Assembly: GCA_947496905.1 (NCBI GenBank)
Contig: CANMEW010000037.1
Location: 1 to 11,809, forward strand
Length of the DNA stretch: 11,809 nt
From: Rickettsiales bacterium
GTDB taxonomy: Bacteria; Pseudomonadota; Alphaproteobacteria; Rickettsiales; UBA1997
Reading direction: 5' to 3'
The position numbers and the translations under genes are program-made. The notes below the pieces were generated by a model. That model saw only the letters and a list, made by a program, of their open reading frames with translations, was not told the DNA's origin and did no database searches. Every line of letters starts with the position of its first letter. Position 1 is the stretch's first letter. Below are positions 1 through 6,565 of the stretch, piece after piece.

Positions 1-444
1 AGATCGAATTTGATTTTCTCCAGAATCAGATCCTGTGGGCTTCGAAGCCATTTTTGAAACTGGAACATTTTCATGCAAATTTTCTTCGGCAAAATTTCTA
101 CTAAGCATGGCATCCGGAATTGAATTTTGCGCTTCCGCGTTCCGCACGTACCTAGGTACGCTTACGGTTCGGCTCGCAAAATTCCCCTCCAGCTGCTCAC
201 GCTTAGCAAAATTTTTCTTGAATTCTAATGACGGATCTGGGTTCAAAATATTTTCATCTCCCTCCTGCAAAACTCCTCTTCTCTTCAGTAAAACTTCTTT
301 TCTTTCTGCGCTTCTTCTGATTACCGCCTCAATGCGCGCTCTCTTTTCCAGAAATGTCGCAATCACTCCATTACTATTTTCGCAGGTAAAATCTAAGGCT
401 GGATGAGTTGGAACTCTAAAAGAAATTAATCTTGTCGCAGGCAC
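1..444 (-). CDS. Unidentified partial protein overlapping the trpE 3' end (C-terminus beyond the left edge)
   Basis: The minus strand is open from an in-frame TGA inside the trpE 3' end down to base 1, about 148 codons. The first possible start is GTG at 444-442, which overlaps trpE by 29 bases in another frame; a later GTG is at 366-364. There is no ATG near the beginning and no clear ribosome binding site. The N-terminal part reads ...RVPTHPALDFTCENSNG..., followed by a charged, probably helical stretch (ATFLEKRARIEAVIRRSAER) and then a low-complexity hydrophilic tail. It contains the 63-bp palindrome at 122-184. The opposite strand also has an open frame (35-406), but that product is rich in Ser, Phe and Leu, as expected of the antisense of a charged protein. 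I do not recognise the family. It is not TrpG, the usual neighbour of TrpE. The open frame is seen directly; that it is expressed is inference. Confidence 0.45.
   Translation of the reverse strand, partial: MPATRLISFRVPTHPALDFTCENSNGVIATFLEKRARIEAVIRRSAERKEVLLKRRGVLQEGDENILNPDPSLEFKKNFAKREQLEGNFASRTVSVPRYVRNAEAQNSIPDAMLSRNFAEENLHENVPVSKMASKPTGSDSGENQIRS
122..184. repeat. 63-bp interrupted palindrome, RPE-like, inside a reading frame
   Basis: The ends GAATTTTGCG and CGCAAAATTC are perfect 10-bp inverted repeats. The centre CGTACCTAGGTACG (147-160) is a perfect 14-bp palindrome, and the arms between are 15 and 14 bases with only partial pairing. The total is 63 bp, a multiple of three, and it lies in frame at about residues 87-108 of the minus-strand partial gene, encoding an Arg-containing segment (ASRTVSVPRYVRNAEAQ). 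Its base composition is more GC-rich than its surroundings. Rickettsia palindromic elements are known to insert in frame into protein genes in this way. Membership in that or a similar family is inference, since only one clear copy is visible. Confidence 0.6.
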
Positions 445-1912
445 GAATCAGCGCTTGGACCTTGTTGATGCATTCGTCAAATTCGGATTCTGGATCTGAA
501 TCAAATACAATTCCCGCACCTGATTGCAGGTGGATTTTACCATCTTTTATTAGAGCTGATCTTAGTGTGATGCAGGTTTCCATGTCTCCATTGCTGGAAA
601 AATAACCGACACATCCGGCGTAAAAGTTGCGCTTCACTTTCTCAATTTCTTCGATGATTTCCATCGCGCGAATCTTTGGAGCTCCACTCACCGTACCGGC
701 TGGAAAGCCTGCAACTAAAGCATCGAGAGCATCAAGATCATCTCGCAAAATTCCTTCAACATTGGAAGAGATGTGCATTACGTGGGAATAATTTTCGATC
801 ACCATTTGTTCCGTGACCTGAACGGATCCCGGCTCCGCAACACTTCCTACATCATGCCTGCCTAGGTCAATTAGCATTAGATGTTCTGCGACTTCTTTCT
901 CATCACGCAAAAGTTCGTCAGCAATTTTTTTGTCCTCTTCGGCATTTTTTCCTCTTTTTCTAGTGCCGGCTAATGGACGAATTGTAACTTTTTTTCCTTT
1001 TAGAGAGACCATGATCTCAGGACTGGAGCCGGTTAAGACGAAATCATCAAATTTTAAATAAAATAAAAATGGCGAAGGATTAACCGAGCGCAATGCGCGG
1101 TAAAATGAAAATTCTGAAAGGGCTGAATCAAATTTTGAGGTGAATCTTTGCGAGGGTAGAGCCTGAAAAATATCGCCATCAGTAATGTATTTTTTTACCT
1201 TTTCCACCGCTGCGCAATATTCTTTTTCTGCGTAATTGGAGGAGAAATGAAATTCTGGAGAATGTCCTGAAGACCCTGATTCCAAAGGTTCCATCAAAAT
1301 TTTTTCAGCGAGAGTAATTTTTCCTACGGCGGTTGCGTAAGAGGAATTTTTGAAAGTCGGCGCGCAAATTATGGCGCAGTCAAAGAGATTGTCGAAGACG
1401 ATGATTAGCTGCGGGCGAATGAAGATGCTGTCGGGGATGTGGAGCTCGTCTGCTAGATTATGATTAGGGATTGTTTCCATGAGGCGAATCATGTCGTAGC
1501 CCATATAGCCGAAAATTCCGGAACAGATTCCCGATAATGGCGTTGAAGCGTAATCGAGTAGAGTCCAATCAATGTGAGATTTTTTGATCAGCTGACGAAA
1601 ATTTTCTAAAGCTCTACCTTGCTCTTGGGAAAAGTTTTTTGGATTTTCTGCAAAATTATTATTGATGAATGACTGCTCTCCAACGCATTTCCAGACTACG
1701 TCTGGCATGAAGCCAAGAACAGAGAAGCGACCCTTGCTGAGGCTGTTTTCTGATGATTCTAATAAAAAATGATGATTGGGGAAATGCTTGAAAATCTTGA
1801 GAGAGGCGAGGACGGGGGTGAGAGTGTCTGCCGGAATTTTTTTGAACAAAATTGTAGCGCCAGATTTTTCTAGCGCCCGATCAAATTCTTTTTCTGAAAA
1901 ATTAAAACTCAT
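416..1912 (-). CDS. trpE: Anthranilate synthase component I
   Basis: TrpE converts chorismate to anthranilate, the first committed step of tryptophan synthesis, normally with the glutaminase subunit TrpG supplying ammonia. At 498 residues it has the usual full length. The N-terminal regulatory part has the LLES motif (50-53), associated with tryptophan feedback binding. The C-terminal chorismate-binding domain (about 228-490) shows NPSPFLFYL (278-286), GSSPE (295-299), RPLAGTRKRG (312-321), AEHLMLIDLGRHDVG (342-356), HVMHISSNVEG (377-387), FPAGTVSGAPK (403-413) and GAGIVFDSDPESEF (465-478). Ala in PLAGT, where PabB has a Lys, favours anthranilate synthase over aminodeoxychorismate synthase. 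One oddity is LGRHDVGSV where the family usually has LGRNDVGRV. It starts 27 bases after the ppiD stop, so the two are probably cotranscribed. The usual partner trpG does not follow directly. Confidence 0.93.
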   Translation of the reverse strand: MSFNFSEKEFDRALEKSGATILFKKIPADTLTPVLASLKIFKHFPNHHFLLESSENSLSKGRFSVLGFMPDVVWKCVGEQSFINNNFAENPKNFSQEQGRALENFRQLIKKSHIDWTLLDYASTPLSGICSGIFGYMGYDMIRLMETIPNHNLADELHIPDSIFIRPQLIIVFDNLFDCAIICAPTFKNSSYATAVGKITLAEKILMEPLESGSSGHSPEFHFSSNYAEKEYCAAVEKVKKYITDGDIFQALPSQRFTSKFDSALSEFSFYRALRSVNPSPFLFYLKFDDFVLTGSSPEIMVSLKGKKVTIRPLAGTRKRGKNAEEDKKIADELLRDEKEVAEHLMLIDLGRHDVGSVAEPGSVQVTEQMVIENYSHVMHISSNVEGILRDDLDALDALVAGFPAGTVSGAPKIRAMEIIEEIEKVKRNFYAGCVGYFSSNGDMETCITLRSALIKDGKIHLQSGAGIVFDSDPESEFDECINKVQALIRACDKINFF

Positions 1913-1939
1913 TACCGCTAGGCGCCTCTAAAAATAACC

Positions 1940-3874
1940 TTACTTTTCTTCCTCTTTACTGCCCAAGATTTTTTCATTTACTTTGACCGGATTTTTTTTG
2001 AGTAAGAAGTTGTTATACTCTTGTAACACTTCTGTTTTGAAGCTTTCGTCTGCTTGTTTTTTAGCCTGCTCAAATTGCATTCCATCAGCTGATGATGCTT
2101 TGATTTCACGCAAAACCCCCACCGCAAATTCTTGCGCTCCAGCCGGAATTACCGAGGTAACATCTCCAACTTTCAGCGAGAATAATTCATCAAGAAAGTC
2201 ATTCGGGTAAGCGACTTGGCGACCTTGGAAATTAATGTAAAAGAATCGTGGGAACTCACGGTGCTTGTCGAGTTTGAGCTTGTATTTAGCGGCGATTTTG
2301 ACGATGGAGTCAGGATTTTCTTTGATCTCATCCCTGATTTTTTTAGCTAGAATTTGCAGAGACTCTGTTTTTTTAGATTGGATTAAATCTGTGGTAACGC
2401 GTGATTTAACTTGAGCCAAGTCTCTTTCGTGAGCTGCTTCAATTTCGTCAATTTTTAAAGCGTAAAATCCTTCAGAAGCTTTGGCGTAGAAAATTTTAGA
2501 AACTTGGTCTTTTTTCAGAGCGAAAGCGTTTTTTGCAAAACCTTCTAAACCTTTGATTTCATTGACTTGCTCACCTTTCTCATTCTGACCAGATTGATCA
2601 ATTTTTACTGAAGCTGAGGGGGTTTTAAAATTAAATTTCTTTGCGACTTCAGCTAAATAATTTGAGGTCAAAAGCGCATCGTCAATTTCAGAAATTTTTT
2701 CTTGCGCAACCTTCTCTTCTCTGCCCTCAGAAATTTTTTGTTTAAGACTATTTTTTACTTCTACGAATGGAGTTGGTTGAGATTTTGTGATTTCAGTAAG
2801 TAAGAAGATGTGAAATCCAAGAGGGCTTTTTAAAGCGTCGCTGTGATCACCGACATTCAGTTGAAATGCTGGATCGGCAAGCTGTGGGATTAAATCTTTC
2901 TTAGAAATTTTGGAGAGTGTAATCGCTTTTAAATCTTTCTTTTGCAGCTCATTAGCGAGCTTTACGAATTGCTCTTTTACCTTAGATTTATCTGCTGCGA
3001 CGGCATCATTTAATTTTTGTAAGAAGTTTTTTGCCGCGGATTCTTCATCAAACAAAATGTGGTAAAAATTTCTACTTTCCGCCTTGGTAAATTGATCCTT
3101 ATTTTTCTCGTATTCAGCAAGGATTTCGGCATCAGAAATTTGAAAATCTTTGACGAAATCTTTTTTAGAAAAATGTAAGTAAGAAATTTTTCGCATCTCT
3201 GGCGCTGCATAATTTTTCTTATTTTCTTCAAAGAATTTCGACACTTCTTCATCGCTAACTTTTGTAACATTTCCAACATTTTTAATTGAAATTGCAGCTA
3301 CGTCAGCAAAGCGTTTTTCTTGTTTAAAATTTTCTGCTTGGAGAATTGAATGATAATTGAATGGAGCAGCTAGAGACATACTTTGGATGATCATCGTAGA
3401 GACTACATCATTAGAGATTTCATCTACGTAACTTTTTTCATTAAGACCATTTTTGGCGAGAAATTTTTTGAATATTTCGCGGTCAAATTTTCCATCCTGA
3501 TTTTTGAAACTAGGATCCTTGGCGACTGCTGCTAAAATTAACTTACTACTGGCCTCAACACCAAATTCATCATGCAGTTTTGCAATCATGGCTCTGTTCA
3601 CGATGCGGCCTAAGACGTCGGATTTAAAGCGTTCTGAATCAAGATATTTTAGCGCTTCCTCGCTTTTACTTGAAGCTAAAATCATTTCGCGATCGGACTG
3701 CATCGTTTTGTTGAAGGCATTGTAGCCAATGGTCGTGTTACCAACTTTGACTACCCAAGAATTTGAGTCGCCCAAGATGAAGCCACTAATTCCAAAAAGA
3801 ACGAAGCTCAATATTACAAAAGCTAAGATAATTTTAAAAAAAATATTGCCCGCAAGCTTACGAAATAGGTGCAT
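1940..3874 (-). CDS. ppiD: PpiD-like membrane-anchored peptidyl-prolyl isomerase / periplasmic chaperone
   Basis: This 644-residue protein has the PpiD architecture: a short basic cytoplasmic N-terminus (MHLFRKLAGN), one membrane-spanning anchor at about 11-34 (IFFKIILAFVILSFVLFGIS), then a large periplasmic part. That part has a SurA-like N-terminal helical region (about 36-220), a parvulin-like domain (about 265-365, from ESRNFYHILF to PLGFHIFLLTEI) and a charged helical C-terminal region. Family members help outer-membrane and secreted proteins fold as they leave the Sec channel. Many PpiD parvulin domains are catalytically weak, and I cannot tell from sequence whether this one is active. 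It is the first gene of a likely ppiD-trpE unit, a neighbourhood also found in other alphaproteobacteria. ATG at 3874 is chosen because the basic stretch and anchor follow at once. No strong Shine-Dalgarno sequence is visible. Confidence 0.85.
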   Translation of the reverse strand: MHLFRKLAGNIFFKIILAFVILSFVLFGISGFILGDSNSWVVKVGNTTIGYNAFNKTMQSDREMILASSKSEEALKYLDSERFKSDVLGRIVNRAMIAKLHDEFGVEASSKLILAAVAKDPSFKNQDGKFDREIFKKFLAKNGLNEKSYVDEISNDVVSTMIIQSMSLAAPFNYHSILQAENFKQEKRFADVAAISIKNVGNVTKVSDEEVSKFFEENKKNYAAPEMRKISYLHFSKKDFVKDFQISDAEILAEYEKNKDQFTKAESRNFYHILFDEESAAKNFLQKLNDAVAADKSKVKEQFVKLANELQKKDLKAITLSKISKKDLIPQLADPAFQLNVGDHSDALKSPLGFHIFLLTEITKSQPTPFVEVKNSLKQKISEGREEKVAQEKISEIDDALLTSNYLAEVAKKFNFKTPSASVKIDQSGQNEKGEQVNEIKGLEGFAKNAFALKKDQVSKIFYAKASEGFYALKIDEIEAAHERDLAQVKSRVTTDLIQSKKTESLQILAKKIRDEIKENPDSIVKIAAKYKLKLDKHREFPRFFYINFQGRQVAYPNDFLDELFSLKVGDVTSVIPAGAQEFAVGVLREIKASSADGMQFEQAKKQADESFKTEVLQEYNNFLLKKNPVKVNEKILGSKEEEK

Positions 3875-3969
3875 GTGAAATGTGGGGTTGGGGTGGAGTA
3901 TTTGAGGGAAAAGTTTAGGGAGGGAAAGTTTGCAGCTCCAAAAGATGAGACTGAGGCTCTAGGACGCGA

Positions 3970-3999
3970 CGCCTCAAAATTAATAATTATTTTGAGACG
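3970..3999 (-). terminator. Hairpin between rpsD and ppiD, possible terminator or processing site
   Basis: CGCCTCAAAAT (3970-3980) and ATTTTGAGACG (3989-3999) form an 11-bp stem with an 8-base loop. The single imperfect pair is a G-U wobble in minus-strand RNA but a C-A mismatch in plus-strand RNA, so the fold is better in the rpsD direction, 23 bases after the rpsD stop. No T-run follows on the minus strand, so it is not a textbook intrinsic terminator. TGAGGC (3952-3957) could pair with GCCTCA (3971-3976) as a competing shorter hairpin. Confidence 0.35.
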
Positions 4000-4022
4000 C
4001 CCAAAACTTCAAGAAGCTGAGA

Positions 4023-4640
4023 TTAACGAGAATAAAGTTCTGTAATCAGATGCGGCTCCATTTCAACTGCGTAAGGTATTTCTTGGAGAGTTGGTTTAGC
4101 GGTCAGCTTGACGCTAAAGCTGTCTTTTTCTAAGCTCATGTAGGAAGGAATATCTCGATCCATTTTTTGTAGAGATTCCATTGCAATGGCAAGTTTGCGA
4201 GATTTTTCACGAATCTGAACTATGTCTCCGATTTTTACTCTGTAGGATGCGATGTTAACTGACTTACCATTTACGGTAACATGTTTGTGACTCACAAACT
4301 GTCTTGCTGCAAAAACAGTTGGCACAAAATTAGCGCGGTAAATTACGCTATCTAGGCGGCTTTCAAGTAGAGCAACAAAGTTTTCACCTACGTCACCTTT
4401 AGATTTTGAAGCTAAAGTAAAAGTGTTAAAAAATTGTTTTTCTGAGATGTTGCCGTAGCTAAATTTTAGTCTTTGTTTAGCGCGAAGTTGTTTGCCATAA
4501 TCAGTGCTTCTAGTTTTTGAAGAGGCGCCATGCTGCCCTGGTTTGTAATTGCGCTTGAGATATGGGTCTTTTGCTTGTCCCCAAAGGCTTCCACCTAATT
4601 TACGACTGATTTTTTTCTTGGCATTTAGTCTTTTGGTCAT
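4023..4640 (-). CDS. rpsD: Small ribosomal subunit protein S4 (uS4)
   Basis: S4 binds 16S rRNA early in 30S assembly and, in many bacteria, represses its own operon. At 205 residues it has the standard length. The N-terminal domain shows KPGQHGASSKTRSTDYGKQL (33-52). The S4 RNA-binding domain (about 93-155) shows ESRLDSVIYRANF, AARQFVSHKHVTVNGK and NIASYRVKIGDIV. It ends in the typical LITELYSR. The zinc-binding cysteines of some S4 proteins are absent, so this is the cysteine-free form. Here it is a single gene rather than part of the alpha operon (rpsM-rpsK-rpsD-rpoA-rplQ), as in many alphaproteobacteria. It is divergent from rpsF across about 500 bp. A 382-bp gap, well supplied with structure, separates its stop from nothing closer than ppiD at 3874 only by 148 bp, so readthrough into ppiD is possible. 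Upstream of ATG 4640 only a weak GGA is seen. Confidence 0.97.
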   Translation of the reverse strand: MTKRLNAKKKISRKLGGSLWGQAKDPYLKRNYKPGQHGASSKTRSTDYGKQLRAKQRLKFSYGNISEKQFFNTFTLASKSKGDVGENFVALLESRLDSVIYRANFVPTVFAARQFVSHKHVTVNGKSVNIASYRVKIGDIVQIREKSRKLAIAMESLQKMDRDIPSYMSLEKDSFSVKLTAKPTLQEIPYAVEMEPHLITELYSR

Positions 4641-5139
4641 GATTTGAAATTATTCCATGATTAAGTATTCCCATGAGCTTTTCGAGATGTTTCCTCGGCA
4701 AAAATTGCCCAAGAAATTTTCCTCGAATAAGTTTTAAAAAACTGACTTTTTTAAAGGGATTCAACTGTGAAGAGGGCGCGGATTGTTGGAAGGAGAATTA
4801 CTTTTGTCAACAACAGCTAATTCTCGTGCTGAAGAATTTTGCAGCGTTATTTTAGCTTTTTATTTTGGGTTAAATTTTTAGAAGAAAAAATCTTGATTTT
4901 AAAAACCTGACCCAAGTAGATTCCGGCTAAATCACGCCCATCCGAAGAGTTAATGAATCAGATATCCTTGGTTCTTCATACGAAGATTTTAGCTTCCCAA
5001 GCGCGCCCACACCACATCTTCAGAATCATAATTTCACAAAATCTTACTCATTTTCGCTGCAATTTTTTTGATAAATCACTGAAATTGAGTCGCGTTTATT
5101 TGGGTGTTTTTAGTTTTAAATTTTTCAAAATTTATCCAT
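4641..5139. other. 499-bp divergent intergenic region, rpsD/rpsF
   Basis: No protein or tRNA gene is recognisable here; the short open frames on either strand have no family features. The region must contain the promoters of both rpsD and rpsF. The best sigma-70-like pair I found on the plus strand, TTGATT (4894-4899) with TAGATT 18 bases later, is too weak to call and lies partly within a hairpin. Other structures are the imperfect hairpin at 4865-4915 (listed separately), an inverted repeat GAGAATTA/TAATTCTC (4793-4800/4818-4825) and a small GGCAA/TTGCC palindrome (4697-4709). Leaders regulated by S4 and by the S6:S18 complex are known upstream of these genes in other bacteria. Whether either exists here cannot be decided by reading. 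Confidence 0.5.
4865..4915. repeat. Long imperfect hairpin in the rpsD/rpsF spacer
   Basis: TTGGGTTAAATTTTTA (4865-4880) pairs with TAAAAACCTGACCCAA (4900-4915) across a 19-base loop. Of the 16 positions, 13 are Watson-Crick. In plus-strand RNA the other three are one G-U and two A-C; in minus-strand RNA they are two G-U and one A-C. No T-run follows on either strand, so this is not a simple terminator. It lies about 225 bases before rpsF and rpsD on each side. It could be a leader RNA element, a decayed palindromic repeat or a protein-binding site. Confidence 0.45.
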
Positions 5140-5550
5140 ATGCCTCTTTACGAAACCGTGTTTATTGCTAGACAAGATTTAACTGTTGACGATGTGGATT
5201 CTCTAGCGAGCAGATTGTGTAAAATTATTGAAGATGGAGCTGGAAAAATTGTCTCCAAAGAATATTGGGGTCAAAGAATTCTTTCTTACAAAATTAAGAA
5301 AAATTCTCGCGGACATTACGTTCTGCTGAATATCGATTCTCCATATTCGGCCGTTGCCGAGCTTAAGCGTGTTATGGGTTTTAACGAAGACATTATGAGG
5401 AGCATGACTTTTTCTGTTGAACAACATTCGGATGAGTCTGCCTTGTTTGTTGCAGCTAGTGCAAAGGATTACAAATCTGGAAAAGTGGCGGCAAAAAAAG
5501 ATTCTAGTAAAATCGATTCAGTGTTGGATCAGGTTCAATTTGAAGTTTAA
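5140..5550 (+). CDS. rpsF: Small ribosomal subunit protein S6 (bS6)
   Basis: S6 sits on the 30S platform and binds 16S rRNA as a dimer with S18. The protein opens with the family's characteristic MPLYETVFIARQDLT, followed by KIVSKEYWGQRILSYKIKK (37-54), GHYVLLNIDSP (58-68) and VMGFNEDIMRSMTF (78-91). An acidic and lysine-rich tail of variable sequence completes its 136 residues. The open frame extends 12 codons upstream, to an ATG at 5104, but homology begins at ATG 5140 (MPLYET), so that start is preferred. No good Shine-Dalgarno sequence lies before it; the upstream bases are AT-rich. It is the first gene of rpsF-rpsR-rplI, a conserved operon, and its 5' leader is the place where S6:S18 autoregulation would act if present. 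Confidence 0.96.
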   Translation: MPLYETVFIARQDLTVDDVDSLASRLCKIIEDGAGKIVSKEYWGQRILSYKIKKNSRGHYVLLNIDSPYSAVAELKRVMGFNEDIMRSMTFSVEQHSDESALFVAASAKDYKSGKVAAKKDSSKIDSVLDQVQFEV

Positions 5551-5552
5551 TC

Positions 5553-5557
5553 AGGAG
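5553..5557 (+). promoter_or_regulatory. Shine-Dalgarno of rpsR
   Basis: AGGAG lies 10 bases before the rpsR ATG and just after the rpsF stop. It is the clearest ribosome binding site in the window, since rpsF, rplI and rpoC lack an obvious one. It supports the ATG at 5568 and hence the long N-terminal extension of S18. Confidence 0.7.
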
Positions 5558-5567
5558 ATAAGCGTAC

Positions 5568-5906
5568 ATGGCAACAAGAACAATGCATAAAAGCAAAAGC
5601 AGAGATACCTCTACCAATTCCAGCTCTCAAGGCGTTACTGAAGATGGCTATCTTAAAATTTCTTTAGTGAATCAAAGCGTCTTCATCAGAAGAAAAAAGT
5701 CCTGCCCACTCAGGGAAATTGATCTCGTGGAAATAAATTACAAAAACCTAAATTTGTTAAACAAATTTCTTTCCGAAAGAGGAAGAATTATTCCAAGCAG
5801 AGTAACTAACGTTGGAATGAAAAAGCAGCGAGCACTGTCCAATGCCATTAAAATAGCGCGCCAACTAGCGTTAATTTCTCCAATTAAGAAAAGCGTCATC
5901 TCCTAA
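5568..5906 (+). CDS. rpsR: Small ribosomal subunit protein S18 (bS18), N-terminally extended
   Basis: S18 pairs with S6 on the 30S platform. The conserved core is clear: FIRRKKSCPLREID (39-52), INYKNLNLLNKFLSERGRII (56-75), PSRVTNVGMKKQRAL (76-90) and AIKIARQLALISP (93-105). At 112 residues it is longer than the usual 75-90. The extra length is mostly an N-terminal region of about 35 residues rich in Ser, Thr, Lys and Arg (MATRTMHKSKSRDTSTNSSS), likely disordered. The AGGAG at good spacing before ATG 5568 supports this start, so the extension is probably real. It begins 17 bases after rpsF and ends 11 bases before rplI, consistent with one transcript. Confidence 0.95.
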   Translation: MATRTMHKSKSRDTSTNSSSQGVTEDGYLKISLVNQSVFIRRKKSCPLREIDLVEINYKNLNLLNKFLSERGRIIPSRVTNVGMKKQRALSNAIKIARQLALISPIKKSVIS

Positions 5907-5917
5907 AATTTATCAAA

Positions 5918-6391
5918 ATGAAAATTATTCTAATTGTTGCGGTTCCTACTCTTGGTAAAGTCGGTGATATCGTCGAGGTAAAAAATGGATATGCAAAAAA
6001 CTTCCTGATCCCCTCTAAGTTCGCCATTTGCTTTACGAGTTACAATTACAAAGTTTTTGAGGCTAAAAAGAGCGAGTTCGAAAAAATTAATCTCGGTAAT
6101 TTTAATATTGCGGAAGAGATTAAGGCGCAGATTTCTGGCAAAGAACTATTGATATCCGAAAATGCTGCGGATGACGGAAGACTTTACGGATCAGTAAAGT
6201 CTGCTACTATTGCATCTAAGATCAACGAGGTGATTGGTAAAAAAGCTGTTTCTCGCGCAAATGTTTTTCTGAAAAAACCAATTAAAGAAATTGGTACTTA
6301 CGAGGTAACTCTAAATTTTCATGCCGAAAATACTTTTGGCATTACTGTGGTTGTAGCTAGAAACGCGACAGTAGTTAGTACCAATAAGTAA
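5918..6391 (+). CDS. rplI: Large ribosomal subunit protein L9 (bL9)
   Basis: L9 binds 23S rRNA near the base of the L1 stalk and helps keep reading frame. The N-terminal rRNA-binding domain carries the family signature LGKVGDIVEVKNGYAKNFLI (12-31). A linker helix (about 45-75) leads to the C-terminal domain with DDGRLYGSVKSATIA (85-99) and IKEIGTYEVTLNFHAEN (122-138). Its 157 residues fall in the normal range. The second residue pattern MKIILIVAVPTLGKVGD replaces the more usual MxVILLEDV, a mild divergence. It starts 11 bases after rpsR without a visible Shine-Dalgarno sequence, so translation is probably coupled to rpsR. It is the last gene of the S6-S18-L9 group. Confidence 0.96.
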   Translation: MKIILIVAVPTLGKVGDIVEVKNGYAKNFLIPSKFAICFTSYNYKVFEAKKSEFEKINLGNFNIAEEIKAQISGKELLISENAADDGRLYGSVKSATIASKINEVIGKKAVSRANVFLKKPIKEIGTYEVTLNFHAENTFGITVVVARNATVVSTNK

Positions 6392-6565
6392 GACTCTAGC
6401 GGTAAATTGCCTCATCTCTCTTTTAAAAATCTCCCTCATCATCTCTCAGATAAATCCAAAATCACCTAACTATCCACTTCGTGACTAGGGCGCATTTCGA
6501 TCCCTCATCTCATGCTATTTTTAATAGCTTGATTTCCAGTTTAATGAAAAAATTAACTTTTAATC
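6392..6565 (+). other. rplI-rpoC spacer with pyrimidine-rich repeats and a small hairpin
   Basis: This 174-bp gap has no gene. CCTCATC occurs three times on the plus strand (6410-6416, 6434-6440, 6503-6509), the first two followed by CTC-rich sequence. GCTATT (6514-6519) and AATAGC (6523-6528) form a 6-bp stem with a TTT loop, followed by TTGATTT, which could weakly terminate the rplI transcript. TTGATT (6529-6534) might instead serve as a -35 box for rpoC, but I find no convincing -10 at 16-18 bases. The size of the gap suggests that rpoC has its own promoter. Confidence 0.4.

Noticed and set aside
35..406. Plus-strand open frame of 123 codons at the left end
   Set aside because: It is rich in Ser, Phe and Leu, as expected for the antisense of a charged protein, and the minus strand is open over the whole stretch with more protein-like composition.
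5104..5139. Longer start for rpsF at ATG 5104
   Set aside because: S6 homology begins exactly at MPLYET (5140); the upstream 12 codons encode a hydrophobic stretch not known in S6.
4953..5171. Possible small protein in the rpsD/rpsF spacer (plus strand, 72 codons)
   Set aside because: It overlaps the start of rpsF in another frame, has no ribosome binding site and shows no recognisable domain.
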